64,000 bases of DNA, from contig NZ_CP063812.1 in the NCBI RefSeq assembly GCF_015277855.1, positions 744,001-808,000 of the forward strand, in the 5' to 3' direction. Below are positions 12,001 to 18,450 of the stretch, one piece after another (within the stretch, counting starts at the first letter, position 1; every line of letters starts with the position of its first letter). The DNA is from Microbacterium cremeum (GTDB lineage Bacteria; Actinomycetota; Actinomycetes; Actinomycetales; Microbacteriaceae). The notes under the pieces were generated by a model that was given only the letters and a program-made list of their open reading frames with translations, had not been told where the DNA came from and made no database searches. A program made the translations under genes and the position numbers.

Positions 12001-12578
12001 GCCACGTGCTCGCGTCCTTCGCCTTCAACTCGCCGCTCGGCGACGGCCGGCAGGGCGTATTCGGCCTCGGCGCCGCGATCGTCGCGTCGTTCGACGAGTA
12101 CCGGCTCAAGACCGACGATGACGCGTACGCCGGGGTGCCGCCGCCCCCGCCGACCGTGTCCATCGCCGACGCGGTCGTCACCGAGGGTGCGGCCGGCACC
12201 ACCAGAACCGTCACGGTGACCGTCACACGGTCGTCGGGCGAGGGGGCGCTGTCCCTCGCGTGGGGCGTCGAAGCCGCCTACGCGGGGGACACGGCCACCT
12301 TCGGCAGCGATGTGCTGGGGCCTGTGAGCGGCACCGTCACGTTCGCTCCGGGTCAGACGTCGGTGTCGATCACCTTCACGGTGGTCGGCGACGACCTTTC
12401 CGAGCAGGACGAGAGTTTCGTCATCCGGCTCCTCCCGAACAGCGCGGTGAACTACCAGCGCACCGGGGGAGTGGTGACGATCGTGACCGACGACGCTTCC
12501 AGTGGAAGCGGCGGCGGCTCCGGCGGGTCGGGTTCGACTCCCCCGACGAACCCGACCCCGCCGGGCAAGAAGACGTGA
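1..12578 (+). CDS. Giant secreted calcium-binding repeat protein (5'-truncated by the window)
   Basis: The frame is open from base 3, so the true start lies upstream; the GTG at 60 is only the first start-like codon. The visible part exceeds 4,100 residues, ends at TGA 12576-12578, and shows no enzymatic motif. From nt 2,750 on, and densely from 7,690 to 10,720, it carries GD-rich motifs such as GGLGDDLIIG, GGSGDDEIRG and GGWGNDWI, the hemolysin-type calcium-binding signature. Five copies of a short GF-x2-GQ beta-like repeat lie between 5,050 and 7,190. Two related modules of about 180 residues (11,008-11,575 and 11,579-12,135) share FKFAGID/HKFVAID and VTVTVDG/ATVTLDG and look lectin or LamG-like. 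A Calx-beta domain (12,145-12,500) and a Gly/Ser/Pro-rich tail follow. There is no LPXTG motif and no C-terminal membrane helix. Likely an extracellular adhesin or matrix protein; function is inferred. Confidence 0.85.
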   Translation, partial: DAPHGSIGHQSPTHQNPDPVRNPIEIELVHYLHPDPDFCPGSAPCDKAPIVTLDAGKDVVVDLTYFRRTDTALGTPATIVIDRIRAGDDVDVVLNDSKNGNDLSGLVLVVVDLYEPAATSTYYGFTFPSTFTPAINDGNSIQRGDCAGPYPGDCGTGSGQYETHFRPDVSNADLAHILRALGTDNDGEIDSTYDFTEVRAGDDIDICHVTTGGQEPKTCYTTSIDSGTHTVTADTTPDTTIHIVINTDVAWTGGGHTGPVDDPGMAVNVAQIFLRTNGDITATELAGDMLVGHIHSTNGDVELHSPMRILDADSRPTIDVTGINITMFAGEAGGIGGIGLPTDWLEINTAVLDPTWDDVSDGVLKAYDLDSNDAQTAGIYLDELTGDMPLWEIYTAGNSSTATGNAGLRTVDGSVLNAKLDDTDNIRADSVDIDANGGSIGLQSKDVMVDSGRAPPFGCTYTNCGNNPVTGASDPALASAGDDVGLEATGGIYYTETDSYLRLVLAHSLTGNIRLTVRETSQTDEDLYLIHSGTARFAESGTRGPNSDADAPRIVPNGTIFAEVGSVELRVGDDVTLHQNSQILANLSIDIRGDFGNADTGGGAGEYGTSMILRGRIIADCNVTAGGPGDEPMGSCAPSTANPVAGRQTHVWGGSDVDIIQLGDPSGLDTAQPGSKTTWGSPGYIFLGSKTTIHGNATLASNTADGEDRITVWYLQSMDVVTSPTGLQEGTAGTIGNGNGAGHALNLDGQGETDYYAVYTNGSHGSLRNYVINVLDSGPANHGVDELAIYGYDNTAAGYNGAGKPVDDIWLLRALKCIDNESPFTLLGGIPSACGTPTEQADHPAFVALLAGNGTAGDGGDGGLGLYRDRIAGNEPSWMVQRINYDRALNGRITVYGQGGNDAFFVDDTQATITLDGGAGDDQFQIGQIFGTQRDGQSAPDGGALLPADTFPSLIPTTRGWLSPGTHAPLLVTGGTGNDRFTVYSNQAEVQLNGDDDNDLFVVRAFAIAAVCDTSADNIAGCGLLDVDFRPAGGQFPTAVGGQCVIGTYQGIANYIRYDNNGDGVCNNADAHMTFTHAPGSNVDLDHTMWEDDVIPLDANGVAVPVIGLGFSTARPLDIRAGGGEDEVQYNVNAPVNVDGGTGFDKLVVLGTEFADDFAITDKAVYGAGLNVKYTTIEVLEIDGLEGDDEFFVLSTAFGVAYRVIGGLGSDRINVAGDVTADIVTRELEGLSGAVDHIVTAPNDPGYNGLPTDGVPYNVATGNQGIVVIREATGGTNVREGGGTGPIKSYAYYEVSLAVSPTANVYVTVSAAWSPSQEANGTLINPAPLPNGIGDTVWLCVGTADAQCDEASEFQRHYVVNGQFVDENGRAVVLTYLAGSAAGQWQRVYLWAVDDTRAEGDRIVVIQHSVISADARFHGAAVRQVNALVYDNDTPGVYAVPVTPGGTDLDGRTIVIEGSALTERTDDILLSLAKAPNGTDRVWVKIWMDADSQRLVTLDLSGIPSNPLDPRWVMVVDATGTWYSVWFDATNWDDPVRIVVRARTNSDPGDPTTAVISYTLDLTRTLPAVAAAYPFPNLRSGLQRTDVLVYDDETPNVVSIPTGTDTVILPCGNPVQCNDGYTIRLTKAPNGQVQIALVTDGLADVVSVGGVAVSPTDYAVIGGDVPSRRFLGNLTFAGTLITRANGSDLGSFLDEGFAAGQRITISSCGPAIFTIQSVSASTITVTSPVGGCGSGTGASINILTRVGTWDGAATIQAGTATTGWRLVRDPSAPGWLTEGFLEGQWVQICQGGTCIRAKIAVIRGTNATKDNILELRLEGSGDTLAAFLSGGSFTVERIAAVVHFAGDWATEKYIELQADTWFTQPIQRQGVKVFPANTHLLSRLRGPLAVEGGVTGADRSLELGLKLPGEQDGPLFAIATQAPESKQIDVLTIYNDSSVAHGRGVMTKTGLTGFGMAKDLDFGAAYGGDSGETFGEPQVFAGGIGFGSVQFVDGVYQTDAATSTIEVVNLLLGSGNDRLDIQGTLQPDVPVKLTGTVVLQTQGAGAGLPVGTTHRLSRPTPFDFKAQGFLIGQTVTISGMTGQFRVVGFGDDFPGDTTDNTVMYLQLLSGTAATGQASRIVTAADVPVTFTGGVTITAVGSDGGTITRSSGSWIADGFVVGQLLRIQNVVGQWRIVGVTATTLTLARGDSLAGVAGGTRTVYVPGPHGGLTTVHGGGNAPIRNEFEMSVTVPVAGPGVPAGSALAVTRLDGLPWSYTGALPGSGYVAGNPYGAGFQHIQLAGESFTRLILGFGNAPCPFADAFPGCGVGAIMYLSGPLLPGGTTLTPGIQNVSVHVAKPLEVTAAGQFTVRHNSLTRSSGSFLTDGFRVGMQVRVSGLPGIYTVASLTATVMTFAHTALQPTVKLVNGIATWFTTFLTVSALDGAKDGGPRIGGDIITVCNLTAPIDPADPDSTDGLRTVPCDQANTAGPNSPLVIYGDTSQDGVWYSGRTGDVLGMEFGPKPFDPFTHIPDAENEDDEWLFGLADPYDHAGNDIIDASGLFANIVCNATCSNLPSVGITAYGGLGDDLIIGSQAGDHLAGGSGDDEIRGMRGVDHIYGDSGINVDIFSRVLEIAVTDRSPKPSVTGAGYLNNGTTIQPYPSPVRDDLLVAGRDLLWGEDDPARGATVPAGPDQAFDDILFGDHGVVIQNGPNAWNTADTNEPDARLQKIQTTAVSTIVSIESRNLQRGADDAIFGGLGRDVIVGGAGHDLGDGDAADDILFGDNVHFVRTPGDWTNGRFQSLCGTLLYSRSDIPTAVCPGMPAPSENDSGVLLTNGVPRPYRDPDGAPWWAEYDVTELWHTFAIDAGTEGAGSFGNDHLAGGAGHDLVFGQLGNDVLEGDGDAYLAFARATDQDRDGVQKITVHAGASRTPLGCVGPAGAVVCDYTGTLVVVGSFEAATDGDDYLEGGGGNDRIFGGLGQDDIIGGSSDFFSLDQQTERPDGLPTPADWYQPGDDRGADIIFGGAGTRIGINDQTNGPTAPASTPTTGGSLADNTATADMDARDADTIVGDNGRIIRIVGVNGNDVNGNANTGQIGVAPTTGPNYVTFVYDTYGGAAAGTLRLVVRGVHLLDYTVGGPDYVPQNFGLGVGADCNGSPTQPTCSLVLDTSTGAWKLTQIGGRDEVHGETGDDTVYGGADHDMLYGDAQNDDLIGGWGNDWISGGTGDDGILGDDGRIFTSRNTGCSVASTVVCTEYAEPLYGVRRLRTIDPDTKTSQGDVLNEYIYTPGQVQTATINVAGELVKSVDLTVYNLGPDTNQSQNHVANQPTYDANNSDDIIFGGWGNDWIHGGAGDDAISGAEAIGVGGTAGYAQHFDADGDPAGLEYIDFAHPWNPGDVLHFGADTNPWHANNHNELRLGEFYLYNEYDPRRTILFSAAGGVWGCTSYSPSGHTCTGSAPIAQFPHHFFLNHEDLTGNHVTACIAVDNKGNCTQTTTTQPSDGNDVIFGDLGNDWLVGGTGQDTLWGGWGNDLHNADDDLHSGCLAATPNGTCTLAGDTWLNDTPDGVNSSFQDRVFGGAGLDILIGNTGGDRLIDWVGEFNSYLVPFSPFGIATVSRQVEPQLPQFLYALSRSQGVDLTRWSDEGTEQIRNGEPYGELGLITQHDRGQWQTQTGGPTDPQAGNIPGGRRDTLRGADFNDGTQQGFAVDSGVFTVQQGVLKVTATDSSGDALAVWYSDAYKSVYFELSAKISMDKPTAGWKANAYVVFDYFGPLDFKFAGIDQSTNKLVIGHRTSWGWTALAQGTVPGGVKAGTYYELNVIVNGLIVTVTVDGRNALSYTFAPRILDGQQVALNKGLTGFGSDQARGLFDNIALTVISPAITIERAEFFEGTPQVVWSPQTGTWTIAGGRLQGATDASGTAIALVGVPAAGVVPVFEALSYVELETRLRAIGLTGFVFDWYSASDHKFVAIDAAGQRVVIGHVSRGVRIIDRSIPWALVAGSEHVLNLVLKGMVATVTLDGHVLASFAFNSPLGDGRQGVFGLGAAIVASFDEYRLKTDDDAYAGVPPPPPTVSIADAVVTEGAAGTTRTVTVTVTRSSGEGALSLAWGVEAAYAGDTATFGSDVLGPVSGTVTFAPGQTSVSITFTVVGDDLSEQDESFVIRLLPNSAVNYQRTGGVVTIVTDDASSGSGGGSGGSGSTPPTNPTPPGKKT

Positions 12579-12620
12579 GCCGCCGGGCGGCCCGCGTCAG
12601 CGCGTGCCGCCCGCGGGCTC
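12577..12620. terminator. Hairpin between convergent genes
   Basis: The arms GAGCCGCCGGGCGGC (12577-12591) and GCCGCCCGCGGGCTC (12606-12620) pair at 13 of 15 positions and overlap both convergent stop codons. There is no T tract, so this is a candidate bidirectional terminator only. Confidence 0.4.
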
Positions 12621-13100
12621 GAGCACGACGATCGGGGTCTCGCGCGAGCGTCGCGCTGCGTGGGCGTCGAGGTCGTCGCCGCCCTCGAGCGTGCGGTAGA
12701 CGTTCCACAGCCGTGCGCGCTCGCTGCCCTCGGCCTCGCGGGCGCGCACGCGGCGGTGGCCCTCGGGGAGGTCGACGGATGCCTCGGGGTGGGCCTTCAG
12801 GTTCAGCCACCACGCCGGCGGCGGGTCGCCCCAGCCGTTCATGGCCATCGTTACGAGGTTCGGACCGTCCTCGATGTACGCGACGATCGCCTGGCGGGGC
12901 TCACCCGATCGGCGGCCGACCGTGTGCAGGCGCATCATGCCCCACACCTTCGCGGACGGCGGGCGAAGTCCCATCCGCCCGCGCGAGACGTTGTAGATCG
13001 CGCGGTGCACGACCCAGGCGGTGCGGATGAACCAGCGCGGCGGAAGACGAGGGGAACTCGCGGGCGAGGATGCCGGAGTCTGCGGCGATTCGGTGCTCAC
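12597..13100 (-). CDS. DDN-like deazaflavin (F420)-dependent nitroreductase family protein
   Basis: A 167-residue protein with the compact split-barrel pattern of the deazaflavin-dependent nitroreductase/quinone reductase family. The core runs TVGRRSGEPRQAIVAYIED, then NGWGDPPPAWWLNLKAHPEA, which matches the family strand-turn that contacts F420. It probably moves hydride from reduced F420 to a quinone-like or nitro substrate at the membrane. The GTG at 13100 is preferred over an upstream in-frame start because a CATGAT hexamer sits exactly 6 bases before it. The gene converges on the giant secreted-protein gene. The substrate cannot be read from the sequence. Confidence 0.75.
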   Translation of the reverse strand: MSTESPQTPASSPASSPRLPPRWFIRTAWVVHRAIYNVSRGRMGLRPPSAKVWGMMRLHTVGRRSGEPRQAIVAYIEDGPNLVTMAMNGWGDPPPAWWLNLKAHPEASVDLPEGHRRVRAREAEGSERARLWNVYRTLEGGDDLDAHAARRSRETPIVVLEPAGGTR

Positions 13101-13106
13101 GTGCCG

Positions 13107-13112
13107 ATCATG
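13107..13112 (-). promoter_or_regulatory. -10 hexamer CATGAT of the DDN-like gene
   Basis: The hexamer ends 6 bases before the GTG start at 13100, which predicts a leaderless transcript. Confidence 0.45.
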
Positions 13113-13189
13113 ACGGTGTCGCGGTGCGCGCACAATCGGCCGATCGGCCGATCTTCGATGCGGGCGGGCCGGTTGAGGGGGCTCGCGCG

Positions 13190-13264
13190 TTCCGCAGGAG
13201 AAGGCGCCTTCCGCAGGCCGGGCTCGGGGGATCCGTCCTGTGGAGCGGGAGTTCTCCTGCGGAA
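13190..13264. repeat. 75-bp element bounded by a perfect 13-bp inverted repeat
   Basis: TTCCGCAGGAGAA (13190-13202) and TTCTCCTGCGGAA (13252-13264) are exact reverse complements 49 bases apart. The element lies between the YhgE stop and the DDN-like start, both on the minus strand. It could be a hairpin terminator or a small palindromic mobile repeat. Confidence 0.6.
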
Positions 13265-13267
13265 GCG

Positions 13268-15283
13268 CTACGCGGCGGCCGGTGCCGCCTCGAGCAGCGC
13301 GCGGGCCGACGTCGTGCGGCGGCGCGCGACCGCGAGCATCGTGGCCGCGAGGGCGACGAGCGTCCAGATGACGAGCCCGGCGAAGGCCGTGCCGATGCCG
13401 GAGCCCGCGGTGAGCGCGACGACCATGCCGTCATACGCCGGCGCGGTCGGCATGAATCCCGCGACCTCGCTCAGCGCTCCGGGCGCGGTCGACACGACGC
13501 CCGTCGCGACCGCGAGCACGCCGACGAGCGCGGCGATCCAGCGTCCTGCGCCCCCGAACACCGCGACGAGCGCCTGGTTCACCGCCGCGAACGCGATCCC
13601 GGCGACGACGCTGACCGCGGCGAACGCCGACCACTCCGCCCACGAGTACGACGCGGCCAGCTGCACCACGCCGGCGACGAGCAGGCCCTGCACGGCGCCG
13701 AGCGCCGCGGCGGGGAGGTACGAGCGCAGCGCGAGCAGCGCCGAGGGCGCCCGCGAGGTGAGCGCCCGCCGCGACACGGCCTGCAGTGCGATGAACGTGC
13801 CGAGCCCGCCGAACCACAGCGCGAGCGCCGCGAGCAGCGGCACCGCCGATGCGCCGAACAGCGACGTGCCCAGGCCGGTCGCCTCGACCGGGTCGGCGAC
13901 CACGGTGGCGAGATCGGTCGCCTCCTGGTCGGTGTACGAGGGGAGGGAGTCGGATGCCGTGGCCAGCCCGGTCGCCAGCTCCTGGTTGCCCGTCGCGAGC
14001 TCGGCGATGCCGTCCGCGAGGGTCGTCGCGCCGTCCGCCGCCTGTCCCGCGCCGGACGCGAGCTGCGACGCGCCGGAGGAGAGTCCTGCCGCACCCTCCT
14101 GGATGCCGGTCGCACCGCTCGCGAGCTGGGCTGCGCCGGTGGCGGACTGGTCGATGCCACCGGCGAGCTGGGTGAGGCCGCCGCCGAGGGCCGCGACGTT
14201 CGCGCCGATCTCGCGGAACTGCTTCGCGAACTCGGCGGTCGCCTTGGTGTCGAACGCACCGAGCGCGAGAGTGGTTCCCGAGGCCGCGGCATCCGCTCCC
14301 GTGGCGGCTGTCAGGAGCGTGTCGCAGTAGGACTGCGCCGCGCCGCTGGCGGCACACTGCTCGGCGAGGACGAGGACGCCCGCCGCTGCCTGAGCGGAGG
14401 CGGATGCCGCCCCGCTGACGCGGTCATCCACGATGCCGTTCTGCTCGAGCTGTGCGGCGCCGGCGTTCACGCCGTCGGCGAGCTGCTGCGCGCCGCCCGC
14501 CGCCTCGCGGGTCTTGTCCGCGATCGTCGCAAGCCCGGATTGCAGAGACGAGGCACCTCCTGCGAGCTGCCCTGCGCCACCCGCGAGCTGCGACGCTCCG
14601 CTCGCCAGCTGTGCCACGCCGTCGCCGAGCTGCGTGATGCCGGCGGGCAGCTCGGCAGCGCCGTCCGCCGCCTGCTGCGCGCCGTTGGCGAGCTGCTGCG
14701 CGCCGTCCGCGGCGGTGCCGAGCTCGTCGCCGAGGGTCGTGAACCCGAGGAGCACGTTCTCGAGGTACACGCTCGACAGCTCCGAGCCCATCGCCGAGGC
14801 GGCGGCGTTCGCGACCTGCGCCGTGATGGCGTCGTCGACGATCAGGCTGTCCGGCGGCGTCTGCACCTCGATCGTGGCCTTCTCGGGCACTTCGCCCGGC
14901 TGCGTCGAGGTCGCCGCGGCCGAGAAGTTCTCGGGGATCGTGACGACGGCGGCGTATGTGCCGTCGGCGAGACCGGATGCCGCGTCATCCGCATTCGAGA
15001 TGGTCCAGGTCAGGTTGCTGTCGAGCTCGTCCGAGCCTTCGACGAGGCCTGCGGTGAGCTGGCGGCCGAGCGGCACGGTCTGCCCGTCGATCGTGACCGG
15101 GTCGTCCTCGTTCACGACGGCGGCGGTCAGGCTGTCGAGCCGTTCGACCGGGTTGTAGAGCGCGGCGACGAGGACGCCGCCGATGACGACGGGCAGCAGC
15201 AGCACGCCGATGATCGTCAGCCACGTGACGGGGCGGCGGGAGCGGGCGCGCTCGATGGCGAGCGCGAAGCGGTTCGTGGTCAT
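13268..15283 (-). CDS. YhgE/Pip family membrane protein
   Basis: A 671-residue membrane protein. The N-terminal helix (TWLTIIGVLLLPVVIGGVLV, about 20-40) is followed by a large extracytoplasmic region full of heptads of the type QLASGA, QLAGGA and QLADGV, the hallmark of YhgE/Pip proteins, and then about five C-terminal helices of an ABC-2 permease-like unit. The family includes phage infection protein of lactococci and ESX/type VII-linked proteins; a transport role is likely but the cargo is unknown. The ATG at 15283 overlaps the TGA of the MMPL gene as ATGA, so the two are translationally coupled and probably act together under the divergent TetR regulator. Confidence 0.85.
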   Translation of the reverse strand: MTTNRFALAIERARSRRPVTWLTIIGVLLLPVVIGGVLVAALYNPVERLDSLTAAVVNEDDPVTIDGQTVPLGRQLTAGLVEGSDELDSNLTWTISNADDAASGLADGTYAAVVTIPENFSAAATSTQPGEVPEKATIEVQTPPDSLIVDDAITAQVANAAASAMGSELSSVYLENVLLGFTTLGDELGTAADGAQQLANGAQQAADGAAELPAGITQLGDGVAQLASGASQLAGGAGQLAGGASSLQSGLATIADKTREAAGGAQQLADGVNAGAAQLEQNGIVDDRVSGAASASAQAAAGVLVLAEQCAASGAAQSYCDTLLTAATGADAAASGTTLALGAFDTKATAEFAKQFREIGANVAALGGGLTQLAGGIDQSATGAAQLASGATGIQEGAAGLSSGASQLASGAGQAADGATTLADGIAELATGNQELATGLATASDSLPSYTDQEATDLATVVADPVEATGLGTSLFGASAVPLLAALALWFGGLGTFIALQAVSRRALTSRAPSALLALRSYLPAAALGAVQGLLVAGVVQLAASYSWAEWSAFAAVSVVAGIAFAAVNQALVAVFGGAGRWIAALVGVLAVATGVVSTAPGALSEVAGFMPTAPAYDGMVVALTAGSGIGTAFAGLVIWTLVALAATMLAVARRRTTSARALLEAAPAAA

Positions 15284-18200
15284 GCGGTCACCTCTGCGGT
15301 GGTGGGGGTCTGGGTGCGGCCGGCGCGCAGCGGCAGCGACATGATGCCGGAGCGATGCGCGTCGGCGAGGAGGGCCAGCGCAGCGCCCTCGGTGCGGGCG
15401 GTCACGACGAGGGTGAGTGCGGTGCCCGTGTCGCCGGAGCGGCTGCGCAGCTTCGCGGCGGCGTCCTGCAGCGCGGCGGCGGCCTGATCGCGCTCGGCGG
15501 CGTCGAGCGCGTCGATGCCGTCCACGACGACGACCGTCGCGCCGCCGGCGAGCGCCCGGCGCAGCGACTGCACGCGGTCGTCGGCGTCGCCGAGGAGTGC
15601 GAGCCCGACGTGCGCGCGCACCCACACCGCGCGCTCGGGCAGCAGGTGCCCGCCGACACGCAGCCTGCCGTCGCTGATCGGCACGCGGCCGGCGATCGCC
15701 AGCGCGAACGCCTGCGCCGCACGTGGGTCTCCGGTCGCCACGAGCGTGCCGCCGGGCTCCACGCGGAACGCGGCCTCCTCGAACAGGGCGACGTCACCGA
15801 CCGTCCGTCCGCCTTCGGCGCGCACGGCGACGCCGTCGCCGACGACGGCCGCCGTCGTCGCGGGCTCGGGCCAGTCCCGGAGCGACAGCTCGCGCTCCAC
15901 GGCTTCGCCCTCGATGTCGAAGTGGGGGAGCACCCGCTCGAGCCACCGGGGGATCCACCACGCCTTGTCGCCGAGCAGGGCCATCACCGCGGGAACGAGC
16001 GTCATGCGCACGAGGAACGCGTCGACGGCGATGCCGACGGCGAGCCCGAGTGCGATCGGCTTGATCGACGAGTCGCCTTCGGGGACGAACGCGGCGAACA
16101 CGGCGAACATGATGACGGCGGCGGCCGTGACGACACGCGCCGACGCCGTGAAGCCCGAGCGCACGGCCGCGAGCGCGATGTCGCGCGCGGAACGCGTCCG
16201 GTGCCCCGAGGCCGCGCGGCGCGCGTGGACGTAGTCCTCGCGCATGCGGCTGACCAGGAACACCTGGTAGTCCATCGCGAGTCCGAACAGCACGCCCATG
16301 AGGATGATCGGCATGAAGCTGATGACCGGGCCCGTGCGCGTCACGTGCAGCAACTCGGCGAACCATCCCCACTCGAACACTGCGGCGACCACGCCGAACG
16401 ACGCGGCCACCGAGAGGAGGTAGCCCAGCGCCGCCGTGATCGGCACCCAGATCGAGCGGAACACGATCATCAGCAGGATGAGCGACAGGCCGACGACGAA
16501 GATGCCGAACGGCAGCAGCGCCGCGCCCAGGCGATCCGAGATGTCGATGCCGACGGCCGTGAACCCCGTCACCTTGAGGTCGACGCCGTACTCGTCCTCG
16601 AGCTCCGGCGCGAGGGCCCGCAGCTCCCGCACGAGATCCGCCGTGGCGGGGTCGTCGGGCGCCGTCTCGGGCACGATCTGGAGGAGGCCCGTGTCGGCCG
16701 TCTCGTTCGGGGTCGCGAGCGCGATCTCCTTGACGCCCGGCACCTGCTCGATCTCGTCGGCGAGGTCGGCCATCAGCCCGAGGGGATCCGTCGACGTGAC
16801 GATCGTGCCCGTCATGATGAGCGGGCCGTTCGCGCCCGGGCCGAAGTGCTCGGCGGTGAGGTCGTACGCCTGACGCGCCTGGCTCGACTCGGGCTGCACG
16901 CCGGCGTTGGGCAGCGCCAGCGCGAGGCTCGCGGCGGGGATCGCCATGACCCCGAGGGTGACCACGACGGCGATGGTGGTGACGAGCGGGTGGGAGGTGA
17001 CGAGGTTCACCCACTTGTTCGTCTTCTTCGAGTGCAAGGGCTGCGTCGGCGGCGTTGTGGGGGCGTGATTCGGTTCGCGCGTCTCCGCGGCATCCGTCGG
17101 CGCTCCCGCGCGACCCGTGAGTCCTGCGGGGGCGAAGTCGCCCGCCGTGGGCTCTGCCGTGTGTCCGTCCGAGATCGCCGGTTCCTCGGGTTCGACGCGT
17201 TTCGTCTCGCTCTGCGCGCTCAACGACCGGGAGTCATCCGTCGTTGAGCGACCGCCCTTCGGTACGGCTCGTCCCTCGCTGCTCAGGAACCGCGGCGAGG
17301 GAGACGAAACGCCCTGGGTCTTCGAGGAGAGGCGGGGGAGAGGCATCCCCCGCCGCTTGCGGCCGTGGCCCCAGCCGGCCACGCGGGCCTTCGCGAACCC
17401 GAGCAGCGCGGGCGTCAGGGTGACCGCGACGACGACGGCGATCGCGACGGCGACCGCGGCGGCGACGCCCATGGTGGTCAGGAACGGGATGCCGGCGAAC
17501 CCGAGCCCGACGAGCGCGATCAGCACCGTGACGCCGGCGAACACGACGGCCGAGCCCGCAGTGCCGGTCGCGCGCGCGGCGGACTCCTCGGGGTCGACGC
17601 CCGCACGCACCTGGTCCTGATGTCGCGCGACGATGAAGAGGGCGTAGTCGATGCCGACCGCGAGGCCGAGCATGATCGCGAGCATCGGCGTGGTCGACGA
17701 GATCGACGCGAACGCGGTCGCGACGTAGATGAGGGCGATCGACAGCCCGACGCCGATGAGCGCCGACACCAGCGGGAACCATGCGACCGCGAACGAGCGG
17801 AACGTCACGATGAGCACGAAGAGGGCGATCAGCACGCCCACCGCCTCGATGAGCGACAGTGCCGGCACCGACGTCGAGAACAGGTCGCCGCCCATTGCGA
17901 CCTGCGACCCCTCGGGAAGCGACTCGCGCAGGTCGTCGGCGACGTCTTCGAGCGCCGCCTTCGTGTCGTCCGGCACGTCGGTCGCCTGGCCGTCGAACTG
18001 GAGACGGACGATGGCTGCGGACCCGTCATCCGCGACCATGCCGGTGACCATGTCGTCGAACGGGTCGGTCACCGCGATCACGCCGTCGAGGTCTTCGAGC
18101 TCGGCGACCGCGTCGGCGATACCTGACGCGTACGGGTCGACGTCGATCGCATCGCCGTCGTCGGCGACCACGACCAGCTGGGCGCTCGTGCCGCTCGCCT

Positions 18201-18393
18201 GCGGAAAGCTGCGGTCGAGCAGCTGGATGCCCTCCTGCGCCTCGGTGCCCGGGATCGAGAAGGAGTTGTCGGTGCCCTGCATGAACACCAGCGCGCCGCC
18301 GCCGGCGATGCCCAGCAGCAGCACCCACGTCACCAGCACCCGCCACGGGTGGCGGTACGACCAGCGGCCGAGCGCATACAGAAGAGTCGACAC
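15280..18393 (-). CDS. MMPL/RND-family exporter with a degenerate ABC ATPase-like C-terminal domain
   Basis: A 1,037-residue MMPL-type exporter. Two membrane halves carry the RND markers GIDYALFIVARH (about 245) and GLAMDYQVFLVSRMRED (about 700), so proton-driven export of a lipid or drug is likely. The cytoplasmic linker after the first half (about 355-455) contains SLSAQSETKR, encoded by a copy of the intergenic repeat at 17197-17313. Residues from about 830 form an extra domain that reads like a worn ABC ATPase: VEPGGTLVATGDPRAAQAF replaces a Walker A loop and lacks the GKS/T, and ATVVVVDGIDALD resembles Walker B. The GTG at 18393 has GGAGG five bases upstream. Transcription is probably controlled by the divergent TetR gene. 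Confidence 0.85.
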   Translation of the reverse strand: MSTLLYALGRWSYRHPWRVLVTWVLLLGIAGGGALVFMQGTDNSFSIPGTEAQEGIQLLDRSFPQASGTSAQLVVVADDGDAIDVDPYASGIADAVAELEDLDGVIAVTDPFDDMVTGMVADDGSAAIVRLQFDGQATDVPDDTKAALEDVADDLRESLPEGSQVAMGGDLFSTSVPALSLIEAVGVLIALFVLIVTFRSFAVAWFPLVSALIGVGLSIALIYVATAFASISSTTPMLAIMLGLAVGIDYALFIVARHQDQVRAGVDPEESAARATGTAGSAVVFAGVTVLIALVGLGFAGIPFLTTMGVAAAVAVAIAVVVAVTLTPALLGFAKARVAGWGHGRKRRGMPLPRLSSKTQGVSSPSPRFLSSEGRAVPKGGRSTTDDSRSLSAQSETKRVEPEEPAISDGHTAEPTAGDFAPAGLTGRAGAPTDAAETREPNHAPTTPPTQPLHSKKTNKWVNLVTSHPLVTTIAVVVTLGVMAIPAASLALALPNAGVQPESSQARQAYDLTAEHFGPGANGPLIMTGTIVTSTDPLGLMADLADEIEQVPGVKEIALATPNETADTGLLQIVPETAPDDPATADLVRELRALAPELEDEYGVDLKVTGFTAVGIDISDRLGAALLPFGIFVVGLSLILLMIVFRSIWVPITAALGYLLSVAASFGVVAAVFEWGWFAELLHVTRTGPVISFMPIILMGVLFGLAMDYQVFLVSRMREDYVHARRAASGHRTRSARDIALAAVRSGFTASARVVTAAAVIMFAVFAAFVPEGDSSIKPIALGLAVGIAVDAFLVRMTLVPAVMALLGDKAWWIPRWLERVLPHFDIEGEAVERELSLRDWPEPATTAAVVGDGVAVRAEGGRTVGDVALFEEAAFRVEPGGTLVATGDPRAAQAFALAIAGRVPISDGRLRVGGHLLPERAVWVRAHVGLALLGDADDRVQSLRRALAGGATVVVVDGIDALDAAERDQAAAALQDAAAKLRSRSGDTGTALTLVVTARTEGAALALLADAHRSGIMSLPLRAGRTQTPTTAEVTA
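17197..17313. repeat. Copy of the GAGACGAAAC repeat family inside the MMPL gene
   Basis: GCGTTTCGTCTCGC and CTCAACGACCGGG are followed by TCGTTGAGCGACC and GAGACGAAACGC, so two copies face each other. The insertion is in frame and falls in the cytoplasmic linker of the exporter. Confidence 0.8.
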
Positions 18394-18432
18394 AGCGCCT
18401 CCGATTTCACGGGTGAGAGGTTCCGGAACTGT

Positions 18433-18450
18433 CGATACAGCGCTGTATCG
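18433..18450. promoter_or_regulatory. TetR operator candidate 1, perfect 18-bp palindrome
   Basis: CGATACAGCGCTGTATCG is its own reverse complement. It lies between the divergent MMPL and TetR genes. Confidence 0.75.

Noticed and set aside
12597-13030. Long plus-strand frames over the DDN-like gene
   Set aside because: They have the Arg/Ala-rich composition typical of antisense frames in high-GC DNA and no recognisable family.
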